Of a stretch of 64,000 bases of DNA, positions 38,901 to 47,852 are shown piece after piece (the first letter of the stretch is position 1; every line of letters starts with the position of its first letter). The position numbers and the translations under genes are program-made. Where the stretch lies: the NCBI GenBank assembly GCA_017549125.1, contig JAFYVL010000050.1, forward strand, positions 1 to 64,000, in the 5' to 3' direction. This DNA comes from Oscillospiraceae bacterium. Its GTDB lineage: Bacteria; Bacillota; Clostridia; Oscillospirales; Oscillospiraceae. The notes beneath the pieces were generated by a model that was given only the letters and a program-made list of their open reading frames with translations, did no database searches and had not been told where the DNA came from.

Positions 38901-41878
38901 TCCTTATCACCATACAGATCCACGAAGGTACGGAAACCGTCCTGATCGTGGAAGGAGTCACCGATAAACACGGTGGTGATTCCATCCTTTGCGCCGGCTT
39001 CCAGCTTTTGCTTTTGCTGATTTGCATTGTCCTGATAAGAGAACGGATCATACTGGATGCCGTAACCACCGGCTACAGAGCCCCTGGTCTTTACTGTGAC
39101 ATCCGTAATGCGCAATGCACAGGGATCCACAGTGGTAATACCCATCTGATAGGCCGTTCCCGGTTCAAAACCGCCCCACATAGCATCTGTCAAGGGCAAT
39201 CTCCAGGTAATGGTCAATGCATCCGGCGTACTGCCAAAGTATGCCTTCAGCACATCATTTTCCAGAACCAGCTTGTAATACAAGGTATCTGTCTTCTTAT
39301 CATAGAAGCTGCGCACTGCCGCATTTTCCAGCACATACGTTCCATCATAGCCATATTCCGTATCCCACCAGTTCCAGTACCGCTGACGGGACAGGCCATT
39401 TTGCAGGATACACAGCCATTGGCTTGTGCCGGAATAACCGTGAACACCGAAGGACAGGAACAGGTTATCCTGCACATTCTCCTTTTTGATCTTGCCGGAA
39501 ATTTCCCAGCTTGTGGCAAAATCATGCTGGCCGTTTGCCGCAAACATCATTTCTGTCTGGCTTACACGATTGCTGGTAGTGATGGTTCCCTGCATGGGAT
39601 TCGTAGCCACGCCATCAGACTCACGCTCCACAAAGAACCGATAATCCTCATACTTATCATCCAGAGCAACCGCCTTGGTGTTGTAAATAGCCATGGCGCA
39701 ATTATCCACCGTATGAATACCCACCTGATAAGCAGAGCCAGGGGCAAAACCGCCAAACTCACGCTTAGTCAGCGGGAAATACCATGCTTTCCCCAAATCC
39801 TGGGTTTCATTGCCGAACCAGGCAATCAGCACATCGTCCTTAATGGTAATTCGATAGTTGAGGGTCAAACCACCCTTTTCTAGGGTTCTCCAGTAGAACA
39901 AGGTGGCTGCATCATTGTATTTCACATGGGTGCCATCGTACATCACCTTGCTGCCCGTGTTATCCAGGGTAGCCATATGCTGGTAAATGGAGAACCATTG
40001 GGTCTTGCCGTTGTTGTCCTTTACACCAAAGGACAACAGGCTTTCGGGCATGTTGCTCCAACGGACGATCTTGCCGGACAACTCCCAATTACCGGCATAA
40101 CCGCCCTTTTCTGTTGCACCAAAGAACAGTTCTGTCTTTTCCTGTGCCGAATAAGAGATCTTACCCTTATTGGGATACCCCTGAATGCCTTTCGACGAAT
40201 TGACAAGATAGAACTGGGGTGTTTCATACTCCACATGGGGATCATCAGAGGGATCTTTGCTTACCTTGTTGCCGGATTTTACGGTAACATCGGTAATACG
40301 CAGATCGTTGGGGTCAACCGTATTGATTCCAATCTGATAGGCGCTGCCGGAGGCAAAACCGCCAAACTCAGCATCTGTCAGCGGCAAGGTCCATGCCAGC
40401 TGCATAGTTTCCGCGGTGCTGCCAAAATACATCTTGAATGCATCGTTTGCCACCACCAGGCGGTAATACAAGGTATCTGTTTCTTTATCATAGAAACGGT
40501 CTGCATCCTCGTTCTTTAAAACATAAACGCCATCCGGGAAATACTCAGAATCCCACCAGTTCCAATATCTCTGCATGGACAAAGAAGAATCGTTCAAAAT
40601 GCAAAACCATTGCTCTTTGCCCTTGCTGTCCTTTACACCAAAGGATAGGAACAGATTGGCACCAATATCTTCTTTATGAATTTTGCCGGTCATTTCCCAT
40701 TCCTTGGAATATTTCTGATCCTTGCTCACCGCAAAAATCAGTTCGGTCTGGTCGACCAACTTATGGATCTGGATCGTACCCTTATTGGCATCGGTGGAAA
40801 CACCCTTGGACGCGCTATCCACATAGAAGCGATCACCCGTAATATGTACGTCCACATTTTTCGTGCTGACAGAGCCTCCCAGATCCACCACATCTTCTCC
40901 ATTCTTTGTGGAGATATTGGTAATGGTAAAGTCACAGGGATCCACGGTGTTAATGCCCACCACATACTCTGTACCGGCAGCAAAGCCACCAAAAATCTCT
41001 TCTGTCAGAGGTAAGCTCCAAGCCAGCGCCATGGAATACTGGTCACTGCCAAAGTACACCTTCAGAACATCGTCCTTCAGAAGAATAATATAGTCCAGCT
41101 TGTGGGCTTTGCGCCAGAAAAACGCAGAAGCTGCATCATTGTAGCCTACATACTTGCCATCAAGTTCGTATTTGCTGTCCGCCCAATTCCAGTAACGCTG
41201 GCGAGCCATTGCATCCTCGTAAATACAGAACCATTGCTCCTTGCCCTGGGCATCCCGAACACCAAAGGACAAGAACAAGCTCTCATCCGCATTGGCTCTG
41301 TGAATGGTTCCTCTGAAATCCCATGCCGATGCATAGGGGTCATTCATACTTTGCGCAAAGATCATTTCGCTTTGCTTTACAGAATTCGTTACTGCAATGG
41401 TACCTTGCTCCATATCGTAGGCAACACCCTCAGAGGCACTCAAAACCGTAAAGCACTTTCCTTTGATCTGGGGATCGTCCTGTACACTATCTCCGCCTAC
41501 TTCTATGCGCGCGACCTGTTCTTCCGCAACGGTAATTTGCGCAGAAGCAAAGCATTGCTTACCCTGGATGGTCACCACGGCCTGTACTGTAGCCTTACCC
41601 GGTGTAATCGCCGTCACAAGACCCTTTTGATTCACCGTTGCCACAGCCGGAGCAGTACTGCTCCACTTTACCCAGGAGTCTACCTTCTCACCATCCTGAT
41701 CCACCAGCGCAAGCTGATGGGTTTGTCCTGTCTCCATAGTAACCTGCCGGGGCTTGATTTGCACATTTATCTCCCCGGAAGGCCATAAGATTATTAACGC
41801 AGCTACTGCAGCAACCACAGCAACCGCCGCCAAGAAAATCCACAAAATTTTCTTGTTGTTTTTTATTCTATGTAACAT
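35936..41878 (-). CDS. Giant surface protein with two SGNH esterase domains and eight beta-sandwich repeats
   Basis: The 1,980-aa protein has an N-terminal membrane anchor (ILWIFLAAVAVVAAVAALII) and a BIG2 Ig-like domain (about 37-125; WSSTAPAVATVNQKGLVTAI). WFSIKEH-type beta-sandwiches start near residues 137, 350, 557, 748, 1142, 1535 and 1727, with a shortened last copy at about 1917. SGNH domain 1 (about 970-1133) has VFIGDSFHDQ, NIGTNNLGRG and DGLHPNAAS; SGNH domain 2 (about 1358-1523) has VFIGDSFFDE, NIGTNNLGYG and DGLHPSLDS. Both have a full Ser/Gly/Asn/Asp-His set. They resemble each other closely, implying internal duplication. Likely a cell-bound carbohydrate esterase. It has its own promoter (41946-41974) and may lead the operon that runs on to the transporter. 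Confidence 0.85.
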   Translation of the reverse strand: MLHRIKNNKKILWIFLAAVAVVAAVAALIILWPSGEINVQIKPRQVTMETGQTHQLALVDQDGEKVDSWVKWSSTAPAVATVNQKGLVTAITPGKATVQAVVTIQGKQCFASAQITVAEEQVARIEVGGDSVQDDPQIKGKCFTVLSASEGVAYDMEQGTIAVTNSVKQSEMIFAQSMNDPYASAWDFRGTIHRANADESLFLSFGVRDAQGKEQWFCIYEDAMARQRYWNWADSKYELDGKYVGYNDAASAFFWRKAHKLDYIILLKDDVLKVYFGSDQYSMALAWSLPLTEEIFGGFAAGTEYVVGINTVDPCDFTITNISTKNGEDVVDLGGSVSTKNVDVHITGDRFYVDSASKGVSTDANKGTIQIHKLVDQTELIFAVSKDQKYSKEWEMTGKIHKEDIGANLFLSFGVKDSKGKEQWFCILNDSSLSMQRYWNWWDSEYFPDGVYVLKNEDADRFYDKETDTLYYRLVVANDAFKMYFGSTAETMQLAWTLPLTDAEFGGFASGSAYQIGINTVDPNDLRITDVTVKSGNKVSKDPSDDPHVEYETPQFYLVNSSKGIQGYPNKGKISYSAQEKTELFFGATEKGGYAGNWELSGKIVRWSNMPESLLSFGVKDNNGKTQWFSIYQHMATLDNTGSKVMYDGTHVKYNDAATLFYWRTLEKGGLTLNYRITIKDDVLIAWFGNETQDLGKAWYFPLTKREFGGFAPGSAYQVGIHTVDNCAMAIYNTKAVALDDKYEDYRFFVERESDGVATNPMQGTITTSNRVSQTEMMFAANGQHDFATSWEISGKIKKENVQDNLFLSFGVHGYSGTSQWLCILQNGLSRQRYWNWWDTEYGYDGTYVLENAAVRSFYDKKTDTLYYKLVLENDVLKAYFGSTPDALTITWRLPLTDAMWGGFEPGTAYQMGITTVDPCALRITDVTVKTRGSVAGGYGIQYDPFSYQDNANQQKQKLEAGAKDGITTVFIGDSFHDQDGFRTFVDLYGDKEALCCGIGGTSTNHWVTFMNDWFSGYDFKNIVVNIGTNNLGRGDYTDVVIADLQEFFLKLKQEFPNSNIYWFSIALRSDMSREDAKLQINTAMKKWCGENGIIYVENPIENPESDCSDGLHPNAASYEKYASQLEKAGCIMEAKDMNTLQFHVAGETGHWLDYDEQAGKIWYMDTDTTELMFAADEKGSYANAWELTGNISRSFKEGMLLSFGVKDKSGKTQWFSIKEHAVGLDNEGNDPVYDDVHAWWNEPSCNFYWNNTSALSYKIVVSDDVLYAYFGTDSSGLKQAWYFPLTDSRFGGFAEGSAYQLGIFTRETCDMQMTDVRVVTGEHVETDVVDVTRYDVTQYAQKIVDRKHQLQIAGKNDVTTVFIGDSFFDEAEFFKNFFGIYQGKEALCLGISGTTTQHWVTFANDWLDDYSPKNIVVNIGTNNLGYGDKTNYMLSGLQELFTVLKDKFPRSNLYWFSIPPRSDIDREALRVAVNGSMKQWCQENGVIYVESPMTDPATDCADGLHPSLDSYVAYAAALEKVGCQMADKQAGADRFHIAGATDGVFHSANTGEIGFDATSNSTQLFFGADENGSYADNWELTGTITRTWTEGMLLSFGVKDETGKTQWFSIKEHAVGLDNEGKNTIYNDVNAWWNEPACSFYWNYPEFMTIHYKITVQDDILRAYFGTESTGLQQAWYFPLTDSQFGGFASGSSYQLGIFTRGACAMKMTNVDVKAVVDSADPADRHFYVADASNGVIAKPYRGTITYNGTQDTTELFFGADENGGYANTWELTGTVTRENVENMILSFGVKDQTGKTQWFSIKEHAAGLDNQGNNMIYDGTHAWWNYASCAFYWRYADAMTIHYKITVENDVLKAYFGKVGEDLQQAWQFPLTDSQFGGFAVGSQYQLGMFTRVACQMEMTNVQVQVGEAVSETKFYVSKATNTTYDPQAGTLTLSWNLPLTKSLWGGFTAGSRYQLGINTVDPCKLTISDLQVKTQAD

Positions 41879-41945
41879 AGCATCCTCCTGGTTTTCAGCA
41901 AGATATCACATCATAAAAATTTGTTGTCACTACGACTTATTTTAC

Positions 41946-42010
41946 ATTATAGGGGGGAGAATTTAACTTTTCAACAAAAGGCAAAAATACATAAGCGAAT
42001 ATGCAAAAAA
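41946..42010 (-). promoter_or_regulatory. Promoter and AraC-like element upstream of the double-SGNH gene
   Basis: On the minus strand TTGAAA (41969-41974), a 17-bp spacer and TATAAT (41946-41951) make a near-consensus promoter. Just beyond the -35, 41981-42010 holds an element resembling 48474-48502: two TTGC half-sites about 22 bp apart with CTTAT between them. AraC-family proteins commonly bind half-sites two helical turns apart next to the -35. Confidence 0.7.
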
Positions 42011-42067
42011 TGATAAGTTTTACAAAGAATATTTTCCTTAATAAGTAAAAATTAGTAAAACAACACA

Positions 42068-42116
42068 AAGCACGATACTTTTCTTCTTCCAGAAAAAGAA
42101 GAAAAGTATCGTGCTT
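42068..42116 (-). terminator. Strong terminator after the GH3 gene
   Basis: A perfect 21-bp stem (AAGCACGATACTTTTCTTCTT and its complement) with a 7-base loop is followed on the minus strand by TTGTGTTGTTTT. It lies 25 bases past the GH3 stop codon and isolates the GH31-GH43-GH3 operon from the promoter at 41946. Confidence 0.88.
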
Positions 42117-42140
42117 ATAAAATGTGTATACAGTTGTCCT

Positions 42141-44468
42141 TTAATCCAATTTGAGAATCCATTGCAGTACCCGGCGGACATTGACCGCCAGGTCATTGCG
42201 GGTGATCAGACCCAGTTCCAAGGCTTTTTGCAAACGCTTAAAACTGCCGCAAGGCATACGCACATCGTTACCGGCCAATGCCTCACGATACTGCTCCGCC
42301 TGATTCTCCCAGTCTGTGACCACCAGGCCTTCATAGCCCCATTCCTGCCGCAGAATCCCGTTGATCAGTTCGTCTTTTTCAGAGGTGTAGTGACCATTGA
42401 GCAGGTTATACGCGGTCATAACGCACCAAACATCCGATTCCTTGACCACGATTTCAAAGGCCTTTAAGTAAATCTCTCGCAAAGCCCGTTCGCTGACCCG
42501 GGAATCACTAAGGCAGCGATTGGTTTCCTTATTGTTCACGCAGAAATGCTTGACGCAGGCTGAAATACTCTGAGATTGCACACCCCGGATCATGGCTGCC
42601 GCCAGCTTGCCGCTAATATAGGGATCTTCTGAATAATATTCAAAGTTTCTGCCGCAAAGGGGACTTCTGTGAATATTGATGGCAGGTGCCAGCCACATGC
42701 CCATGTTATTTTCCTTCACCTCTTTGGCTGCCGCAACACCCACCTGATAGACCAATTCCGTATCCCAGGTACAGGCCAAAGCTGTGGCCACCGGCCATGC
42801 GGTGGTGCAGATGCCACGCTCCGGCCAGAATCGCAGACCGGCAGGGCCATCAGCGGTCATAACCGCCGGAATCCCAATATAATCCAAACCGCCGATACCG
42901 CTGGTATCTGCCGGACCTCTGTTGGGAGAACCGCCCAACAGCGTAATCATTTCCTCGGTGGTCAGCTGCTCCATAAAGGCATCCATGGTAACCTCACCGG
43001 ATGCCACCTTTTCAAAGGAAATGCGCCCCGCCGGCATCTCGGTACCTGCCATATTGGGCAAAATATGCTCTTTGGACCACTTCGGTTTCTCCGGCCAATG
43101 GGCAGTATTATACAGCGCAGGATAATCACAAGTCTTCAAATCTTCATAGCTGCCATCTGCATGGAGACGGCGCGGTAATTTTCTGGGCTGACAGCGATTC
43201 ACTGTCTGGAAAACCACCTGTTCCCGGGTCTGGGTAAAATCATAGGCCTTCTGCAAATTACGAACGCTGTTGCCCACATAGATCTCATACTGAGCTGCAG
43301 GAAGCACCCAAGCCGCTTTGGTTTCGTCATAGAAAGCCAGTTCCTGTTTATTGACTACCAATTGCAGAATCTGGCACGCCCCGGGTGTCAACAGCTTGGT
43401 CTTTTGGAAGCCACGCAACTGGTATTTGGGAAGCTCCAAATCACCGCCCAAGGCAGAAGAATATAGCTGCACCACCTCTTTACCGGGCATCGTTCCGGTA
43501 TTGGTCACGGTCACAGTGACCGTAATGGTGTCTCCATTATCTTCGGCTGCCATCTCCTCCATGGAGAAGGTGGTATAGCTCAAGCCAAAGCCAAAGGGAT
43601 AATTGACCTTTTGGGCTGCACCGGGAATGGTTTCAAAATAGCGGTAACCCACGAAAATATCGTCGGTATAGCACACATAATCTTCCGATTCATTAAAATT
43701 ATAGGACGAGGGGTAATCGTCAAAGCTACCGGCAAAGGTATCCGTCAGCTTACCGGAGGGGTTCACATCACCGCAGAGCACATCCGCCTCTGCCAAGCCG
43801 CCCTCCTGGCCGCCCTGCCATGCCAGCAGAACCGCCTGGATCTTAGGATTACTGACAAACCAGGAGGTATCTACCATGCCGCCCACATTGAGTACTACCA
43901 CGATTCTTTGGAATGCACCGCATACATCCTCGATCATTTTCTGTTCTGCCAAGGACAGATAGAAATTGCCGTCATTAGGCTCTCCGGTGCGGTCGCCGCC
44001 CTCGCTGGACCAACGGCAAATGCTGATAATGGCAGTATCGCATTGGTTTGCCGCCTCTTGCAACAGCTGCCCGGGGATCTCCGGCTCTACGGTCTTACCC
44101 GGTTGGGTTTTGGCTGCGTACTGCTCCTTCACATTCTCCCGGTAGAACTCATGCAAAGGCAAGAATGTCGTCAATTTTCCCTCTGCTTGTTTTTCTTCCA
44201 TGCCATCGCAGAGATTGCGGACATAGGCAACTGTCACATCACCGCTGCCGCCACCGCCTTTTACATAGTCGGCACTGCCCTTACCAAACAGCGCCACTTT
44301 GCTTCCCTTCGCCAAAGGCAAGGTATGGTTTTCGTTTTTCAGAAGCACCATGCCCTCCGATGCAATTTGCCGAGACAGTGCAATATGCTCCCTGGAGCCG
44401 GTTACGATTCTGCCGTCCTCACCCAAGGGGATCAAAGGCATAAATTTATATCTTTGCCACTTGCTCAT
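42141..44468 (-). CDS. GH3 beta-glucosidase with circularly permuted domain order
   Basis: The start at 44468 (MSKWQRYKF) follows TTGGAGAAAACGAA and gives 775 aa; a longer frame upstream lacks a ribosome site. The usual GH3 order is reversed. The alpha/beta C-domain comes first (about 20-300; ASEGMVLLKNENHTLPL, RWSSEGGDRTGEPND), then the Fn3-like domain (about 310-420; YPFGFGLSYTTFSM), then the TIM-barrel domain last (about 500-775; MTADGPAGLRFWPERG, KHFCVNNKETNR). The nucleophile Asp is in GLVVTDWENQ. This inverted order is known in a few rumen and gut Clostridia beta-glucosidases. No signal peptide is present, so it is cytoplasmic. It is the last gene of its operon, 23 bases after the GH43 gene. 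Confidence 0.92.
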   Translation of the reverse strand: MSKWQRYKFMPLIPLGEDGRIVTGSREHIALSRQIASEGMVLLKNENHTLPLAKGSKVALFGKGSADYVKGGGGSGDVTVAYVRNLCDGMEEKQAEGKLTTFLPLHEFYRENVKEQYAAKTQPGKTVEPEIPGQLLQEAANQCDTAIISICRWSSEGGDRTGEPNDGNFYLSLAEQKMIEDVCGAFQRIVVVLNVGGMVDTSWFVSNPKIQAVLLAWQGGQEGGLAEADVLCGDVNPSGKLTDTFAGSFDDYPSSYNFNESEDYVCYTDDIFVGYRYFETIPGAAQKVNYPFGFGLSYTTFSMEEMAAEDNGDTITVTVTVTNTGTMPGKEVVQLYSSALGGDLELPKYQLRGFQKTKLLTPGACQILQLVVNKQELAFYDETKAAWVLPAAQYEIYVGNSVRNLQKAYDFTQTREQVVFQTVNRCQPRKLPRRLHADGSYEDLKTCDYPALYNTAHWPEKPKWSKEHILPNMAGTEMPAGRISFEKVASGEVTMDAFMEQLTTEEMITLLGGSPNRGPADTSGIGGLDYIGIPAVMTADGPAGLRFWPERGICTTAWPVATALACTWDTELVYQVGVAAAKEVKENNMGMWLAPAINIHRSPLCGRNFEYYSEDPYISGKLAAAMIRGVQSQSISACVKHFCVNNKETNRCLSDSRVSERALREIYLKAFEIVVKESDVWCVMTAYNLLNGHYTSEKDELINGILRQEWGYEGLVVTDWENQAEQYREALAGNDVRMPCGSFKRLQKALELGLITRNDLAVNVRRVLQWILKLD

Positions 44469-44491
44469 TTCGTTTTCTCCAAGCATCCGTC

Positions 44492-45367
44492 TTATGTCAT
44501 TGTCACCTTGCCAAGCTTGCCGTCCGTAATAGGCAGCTTGTCGATACACAGGCGACGGTGGTTATAGTCTTCTTCACCGGGCGTTCTTCTGTGGTATGCC
44601 GTATAGTATTCGCCTTGCCATAAAAATGCGGAATTGTGTCCCGGTGCATCTGCGAGTTCTGCTGTCCGCAGTACATCCCCATAATAAGAAAACGGGCCTA
44701 AGGGAGATTCCGAAACAGCCGCCCGTACACAGTAGTTATCCTCGATCCAAGAACCACCGGAGTACATCAGGTGATATTTTCCATCTATCTTCATAACAAA
44801 AGGTGCTTCTGTATATTCGCTGGGTGTGATCTCCCGAAATAGATCCTGGCTGTCAGCAGACAGTGGTTCAAAGCCATTCATTTGTCCATTCATTTTGCAT
44901 ACGACCATGTGACCCCAACCACCATAGTACAGATAAATACTGCCGTCATCATCCTTAAAAAGATGGGCATCGATGGGCTGTGCCCCAAAGCGGATGGCAT
45001 TTACCAAGGGTCTGCCATCGGCAAACACATTACAGAAAGGACCGTAGGGTGTGTCGCACGCACCCAGGTACAATCCACCGATCTCCTCTTCAGAATGAAT
45101 GTCATTTGCGGCAAAAATGATGTAATATTTGTTGTCTTGTTCAATAACTGTTGGCGCCCAGATGGCAAAGTTTGCCCCTTGATAGGTATCCATCTGCAAA
45201 ATATTGCGAATGGTGCGGTAATCGCAAAGATCCTCTGTCACCACTAAATCTAAATTCTTTTGCTCCTCAAAGGGCAAGGAATTGGTAACATACATAAAAA
45301 GCTTGTTATCGTACACTCTGGACTCAGGATCTGCGTACCAGTTCATAGAAATGGGATTCATCAGCAT
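44492..45367 (-). CDS. GH43-family cytoplasmic glycosidase
   Basis: The 291-aa protein is a minimal GH43 propeller without a signal peptide. Key residues are in MNWYADPESRVYDNKLFMYV (base Asp), PIDAHLFKDDDGSIYLYYGG (modulating Asp) and SEYTEAPFVMKIDGKYHLMY (acid Glu). It resembles arabinofuranosidase/xylosidase-type members that act on short oligosaccharides. Its ATG overlaps the stop of the GH31 gene (ATGCTGA) behind GGAGGAGAT, so the two are translated together. It probably works with GH31 and GH3 on the same imported oligosaccharide. Confidence 0.87.
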   Translation of the reverse strand: MLMNPISMNWYADPESRVYDNKLFMYVTNSLPFEEQKNLDLVVTEDLCDYRTIRNILQMDTYQGANFAIWAPTVIEQDNKYYIIFAANDIHSEEEIGGLYLGACDTPYGPFCNVFADGRPLVNAIRFGAQPIDAHLFKDDDGSIYLYYGGWGHMVVCKMNGQMNGFEPLSADSQDLFREITPSEYTEAPFVMKIDGKYHLMYSGGSWIEDNYCVRAAVSESPLGPFSYYGDVLRTAELADAPGHNSAFLWQGEYYTAYHRRTPGEEDYNHRRLCIDKLPITDGKLGKVTMT

Positions 45368-47835
45368 ATCTCCTCCGTTAAGGTCAGCAGCTCACACAGG
45401 GCATCACGGATGGCAGACCATTCTCTGCGGTTGTGCATCATCTGGATCAGCTTACCCCGGGGCGTACCTTCCTTCCAACGGACAATACCCATGAGCTTAT
45501 CTTTATCGCTGATCTGAGCAAATTGGATCATATTCTTGGCACGCTCCTGCACATCGCAGTTGTCGTGAATCATCACATCGCCGCTGACCGTCACGCAGAT
45601 TTCCGTAGAAACCTCTGCGGAAACATAAATTTCCGTAGTGTTATTTGCATCATCGCGTTTCACCGTTGCACCGGGAATATTAACAGAAGTTTCTGCATCC
45701 TTGTGGAAACCACGGAGGCTAATTTTCCAATTGCGCTTTTGGGGAATCAAGGACAGATCGCCCTGGGCAGGAGAAATGGTAAATACTGCCTTTTTGCCCC
45801 ATTGCAGCTGCATTTTTGTTTCCGCAAATGCGCCCTTTTCATAGTCACTATACTCTCCGGCATCCTCATAGAGGGTAAAACATCCATCCGCACCGGGGAA
45901 CACCACGACTTCCATATTTTCGCAGTTAGTCAGACGATTATCCTGCTTGGCATACTGCGCCATGGGCACAATGGCACCGGCCTTTGCCAGCACAGGCATT
46001 TCTCCCAAATAACGGTGCAGATTCAGTTTTCTGCCACGCTGGGAGAAATAGTGCAGACCGCTAAAGAAGTCAAACCAATCTCCCTTGGGAAGCCATGCAG
46101 TTACCCTACCCATTTGGGTGGTGGGTTCTTGGGGTGTGGTAATGGGCGCAACCATCAATTCGCTACCGAACCAGAACTGGTTGGGTACTTGGTAAGCATC
46201 CTGGCACTTAGGATGGCTGTAATACATCGGCTGTACCAAAGGCAATAATTCCTTATGGGTCTTGTAATTCATCGTATACAAGTAAGGGAAGAAGGCATGG
46301 CGCAGACGCAGCCACTTCTTCATAATGCCCTGGGCAGGCTCTAAATAGCACCAGGGTTCTTTGCTCATGAACTCGCTGTCGGTACTATGCAAGCGGTTAA
46401 TGGGCGAGAACACACCCAACTGCAACCACCGTACCTGCATGTCATCATCCCGATAGCCGGGCTGATGACCGCCAATATCATGACTCCATGCGGTGTAGCC
46501 AATGTTGGTAGAGGTTGCCGTGAAATAGGGTTGGAAATCCAAGGACTCCCAGGTAACATAGGTATCCCCGGAGAAGCCCACAGGATACCGCTGGCTGCCG
46601 GGACCGGAATATCGGGAGAAGAACATAGGACGCTTTCCGTTCCGGGAAATGTCCAAAATATGCAGATGATTCAGCATCCACAAGGGGTCAAGTCGCTCTC
46701 TGGGATCTTGATACTCACCGGGCTGATTGGGCTTGTGAATCCACCAGTAATCGGTTCCCTGCTGCCAATCCATCCACCAAAAATCCACACCATCTGCCTC
46801 ATAGGGATGATGCAGTACATCAAAGTAATGGGTCATAAATTCCTTGGACAGCACATTGAAAGGAATCCGCTTGCCGCTTTTGGGATCGACACCGCATTTG
46901 GCAGCCATTTCCTCATACATATCCTCATGTCGGCACACCCCGGCATGGGGATGCAGGTTCAACGCTGTATGGAGGTTCTGCTCCTTCAGGAAATTCAAGA
47001 AGCCCTTATAGTCCGGAAACAGCTCTGTATTCCAGCTATACCCTGTCCAGCCGTTACGGAAATCCCAGAAACCGGCATTGGTAGTATCCTCATCCTTCAG
47101 TTCCTCCGGGATTTGAGTGATATGCCAATCCATATCCACAACACTGACAGAGAAAGGCACGTCTTCTTCCCGGAAACGCTTAATTAAGTCTGTATATTCC
47201 TGCTGGGTGTAGGCATGATAGCGACTCCACCAGTTGCCCAGAGCATAGGCCGGCAGCATAGGCGGCACACCGGTCAGGCGATACAGATCCTGAACCGCCT
47301 GTAAATAGGCGAATCCATAGCCAAAGAAATAGCAATCTGTGGTATTTTCCTTGCGAACACCTACCCAGCCGTCATTTTCCAAAACCAGGGTATCACTATC
47401 ATCCAGCACAGAAAATCCGTTTCTGGAAACCACACCTCTGCCCAGCTTGCAAGCACCATGCACCTGATCCAGGGTTTTCACCGTGCCGCCCAGATCCTCA
47501 AAATCCTCACCGTAATGCCAGCAGGATGCCGGTTCAATTTTCAATTTGATAGAAAGCGTATCTTCTGCAAATGGCGCATTTTCTGCATACTGCAAAATCA
47601 GATTTTCTGTTTCCAGTTCCAGCTTTCCATTTTCCTTACGGCATTGGAAGGCGCAGGCAGGAAAATCCCGGTAAAACACCGATTGGCTGGCTCGATCTTC
47701 AAAAACACCTGCCGGAGAATACTCCATGCGCAGCAGGCTGGGCGTCAGTACCGTAAATCGATACTTCTCCCCTACGACCATATTCTCTGTCAAGGCCACC
47801 GGTCGCACAGACCAGACAAAACGATTGGTATGCAT
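45361..47835 (-). CDS. GH31 alpha-glycosidase (alpha-glucosidase/alpha-xylosidase type)
   Basis: The 824-aa protein has the GH31 layout: N-terminal beta-sandwich (about 20-190), TIM barrel (about 210-560) and C-terminal beta-domains. The catalytic nucleophile is in DGVDFWWMDWQQG and the acid/base in RYPVGFSGDTYVTW; SVVDMDWHI and YTAWSHDIGGH are further GH31 signatures. There is no signal peptide. GH31 includes alpha-glucosidases and alpha-xylosidases, and with GH3 beta-glucosidase and beta-galactosidase nearby, a role in xyloglucan breakdown is attractive but not proven. It follows the small lipoprotein gene by 17 bases. Confidence 0.92.
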   Translation of the reverse strand: MHTNRFVWSVRPVALTENMVVGEKYRFTVLTPSLLRMEYSPAGVFEDRASQSVFYRDFPACAFQCRKENGKLELETENLILQYAENAPFAEDTLSIKLKIEPASCWHYGEDFEDLGGTVKTLDQVHGACKLGRGVVSRNGFSVLDDSDTLVLENDGWVGVRKENTTDCYFFGYGFAYLQAVQDLYRLTGVPPMLPAYALGNWWSRYHAYTQQEYTDLIKRFREEDVPFSVSVVDMDWHITQIPEELKDEDTTNAGFWDFRNGWTGYSWNTELFPDYKGFLNFLKEQNLHTALNLHPHAGVCRHEDMYEEMAAKCGVDPKSGKRIPFNVLSKEFMTHYFDVLHHPYEADGVDFWWMDWQQGTDYWWIHKPNQPGEYQDPRERLDPLWMLNHLHILDISRNGKRPMFFSRYSGPGSQRYPVGFSGDTYVTWESLDFQPYFTATSTNIGYTAWSHDIGGHQPGYRDDDMQVRWLQLGVFSPINRLHSTDSEFMSKEPWCYLEPAQGIMKKWLRLRHAFFPYLYTMNYKTHKELLPLVQPMYYSHPKCQDAYQVPNQFWFGSELMVAPITTPQEPTTQMGRVTAWLPKGDWFDFFSGLHYFSQRGRKLNLHRYLGEMPVLAKAGAIVPMAQYAKQDNRLTNCENMEVVVFPGADGCFTLYEDAGEYSDYEKGAFAETKMQLQWGKKAVFTISPAQGDLSLIPQKRNWKISLRGFHKDAETSVNIPGATVKRDDANNTTEIYVSAEVSTEICVTVSGDVMIHDNCDVQERAKNMIQFAQISDKDKLMGIVRWKEGTPRGKLIQMMHNRREWSAIRDALCELLTLTEEIC

Positions 47836-47852
47836 TTGAATACCTCCAACGA

